A DNA stretch of 31,710 nucleotides from the NCBI RefSeq assembly GCF_001039355.2, contig NW_019773949.1:1-31710 (forward strand), given 5' to 3'. Source of the stretch: Lingula anatina. Taxonomy: Eukaryota > Brachiopoda > Lingulata > Lingulida > Lingulidae. Every line of letters begins with the position of its first letter. Positions within the stretch are counted from its first letter, which is position 1. The notes under the pieces were generated by a model. The model was not told where the DNA came from, searched no databases, and was given only the letters and a program-made list of their open reading frames with translations. Shown here in pieces: positions 30,604-31,710 of this stretch. The position numbers were made by a program, and so were the translations under genes.

Positions 30604-30972
30604 GTAAGTATGTAAAACAAATCAGGAACAGTAGAAGGTTAAAAATTAACCTTTAAAATGTAAAATAGAACTAGAGTTGTAACAAAGATGTAAGTGTGTA
30701 TGCTTTTGGTCAACAGTGTGGTTTTTTTGAGTCATTTTAGCCAATTTCCTTAACTTCCTATCTTCATCAATACTTTTACATAAACGACTACATTTTACAT
30801 ATTCTGTGACTACTTGTGTAACAGTTTCATACAACGAACCCATAATTTCAACTAGTTCACGGGTATTGTACAAAGACACACTAATTACCGTAATTTTGGT
30901 ACGTAAGATACTAATTATATCAGCTTAATATATGTATGTTTTTTATCATGTATTAAGACATATATCAGGCAG

Positions 30973-31167
30973 CGTGTGCGGAGGGAACACAGAGAGTGTA
31001 CAGAGCCAATGTGATAGTGGTTGGTCAGGGAGGTATTGGGAAAACACACCTTTGCCGAAATCTGCTGGGGGAAGAATTCACTGAGGACGACCCGGTGACG
31101 AATGGTATTGAGGTATCTGGGTGTATTCTGGAGAAACACACTGCAGGGACATCATGGCAGAGAAAAG
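30973..31167 (+). CDS. Gene B: Roc GTPase exon with P-loop
   Basis: A 195-nt exon in phase 1-1, from atcaggcag to gtgacaaac. It encodes VYRANVIVVGQGGIGKTHL with an intact P-loop, then CRNLLGEEFTEDDPVTNG. The first 110 bases differ from gene A at only a few positions while the last part differs more. The acceptor flank resembles that of gene A, but here only the second AG keeps the frame. Joined to the short exons upstream it places the Roc domain about 35 residues from the N-terminus. Confidence 0.85.
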
Positions 31168-31373
31168 GTGACAAACACCACTTCACGTCTATTATAACAC
31201 CAACTTTATAAGATTGTTAAAGACTATATATATATATATACAGTATATTGTTTGTTTTTTTCTGTCCCTCATACTTAGAACTAATATAGGAAATAAAACA
31301 TTGATTTTTTATTGCAATTACTTTGACAAACGGTATTATCTGTTTACATGTCCCAATATTTCCCGTTGTGTAG

Positions 31374-31436
31374 AGTCCAGTGCAAATTACTGCATTGAGG
31401 CACTGGCCAGAGGCCTCAAGGAATACAGAGAGACCA
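31374..31436 (+). CDS. Gene B: second Roc exon
   Basis: A 63-nt exon in phase 1-1, between ttcccgttgtgtag and gtaagtaaatg. It encodes ESSANYCIEALARGLKEYRE and a short tail, related to the gene A exon at 9666-9734 (which is six bases longer). Confidence 0.75.
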
Positions 31437-31679
31437 GTAAGTAAATGTTGTGATAATAGATGATGTTGAATTTTTGAATTTTTTTTAAAAAAAGTGAATC
31501 AATATAAGCTGTTGGTTGAAGCTAATTTACTTTGTTATACAAAATATTTTCATACAAAATTTTTTTTTAACAAATACGGTTTACAATCGGCAATTTAAAT
31601 TTGGTACATGTCACTCCTCTATTTCGGTGTAGGTACAAGAAAGTATCGCACAGCAGAGTAATTTTTTTTTATCTTTTAG

Positions 31680-31710
31680 GGAAAACAAACAAGACTACTG
31701 TACGGAAAAG
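31680..31710 (+). CDS. Gene B: probable next exon, cut by the window edge
   Basis: A strong pyrimidine tract and acceptor (attttttttttatcttttag) is followed by 31 bases that stay open in phase 1, encoding ENKQDYCTEK after a split codon. No equivalent was recognised in gene A between 9734 and 20015. It is only supported by splice signal and frame. Confidence 0.45.

Noticed and set aside
31634-31659. Possible 25-nt exon after cggtgtag in gene B
   Set aside because: Its length is not a multiple of three and would break the phase-1 pattern; the acceptor at 31680 is much stronger.
1-31710. tRNA, rRNA or other structured RNA genes
   Set aside because: No cloverleaf with A and B boxes or other recognisable RNA gene was seen on either strand by reading.

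Overview
This is eukaryotic nuclear DNA from a metazoan. It is AT-rich, has introns with clear GT..AG borders and is dense in transposable elements (Ty3/Gypsy, Penelope-like, Tc1/mariner and MITEs). The host genes are Roc-COR-Death GTPases, a family expanded in several marine invertebrates such as molluscs, brachiopods, amphioxus and cnidarians. I cannot place the species.

Two paralogous host genes lie head to tail on the + strand. Gene A runs from beyond the left edge to its stop codon at 25559. Its recognisable exons are 9116-9310 (P-loop), 9666-9734, 20015-20311 (DFGGQ switch II), 21480-21610 (THRD guanine-specificity motif), 21775-23014 (end of Roc plus COR) and 25177-25559 (Death domain and stop). 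Gene B starts at ATG 29439 and leaves the window at the right edge. It has exons of 55, 27, 12, 9, 195 and 63 nt, plus a probable further exon at the edge. No leucine-rich repeats are seen. From the gene B start codon to the Roc domain there are only about 35 residues, all encoded on very short exons.

The most unusual structure is at 1-1935: a tandem array of about 232-bp units. Each unit carries a 9-nt micro-exon set between an invariant splice acceptor (ttatctcttcatttcag) and an invariant donor (gtaagtatggaa). Eight intact units hold seven different 9-mers. Phase 1 is the only phase open in all eight, and it is the phase used by the 5' exons of gene B and by the Roc exon of gene A. I read this as a micro-exon cassette array feeding a variable short peptide into the N-terminus of gene A, upstream of its GTPase domain. 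A 12-nt exon at 6740-6751 continues the series. The array decays to the right (1662-2346, 3351-3468), where a Penelope-like element and a Tc1-like element have inserted.

The gene A introns hold most of the other sequence. They include a GIY-YIG Penelope-like fragment (2347-3350), a Tc1-like element with roughly 530-bp inverted repeats and a nested hAT-like MITE (3469-6339), and a 1.6-kb palindromic element with an unrecognised core (7010-8600). They also hold a degenerate chromodomain-bearing Ty3/Gypsy element with both LTRs and a CATT target duplication (10189-19777), a 5'-truncated Tc1 copy (20515-21393), a Harbinger-type MITE (23187-23284) and another Tc1-like element (23684-24997). An 80-bp minisatellite of about 13 copies starts about 45 bp after the gene A stop codon. 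The interval between the genes (about 26.7-29.4 kb) holds only low-complexity sequence, a candidate MITE and the presumed gene B promoter.
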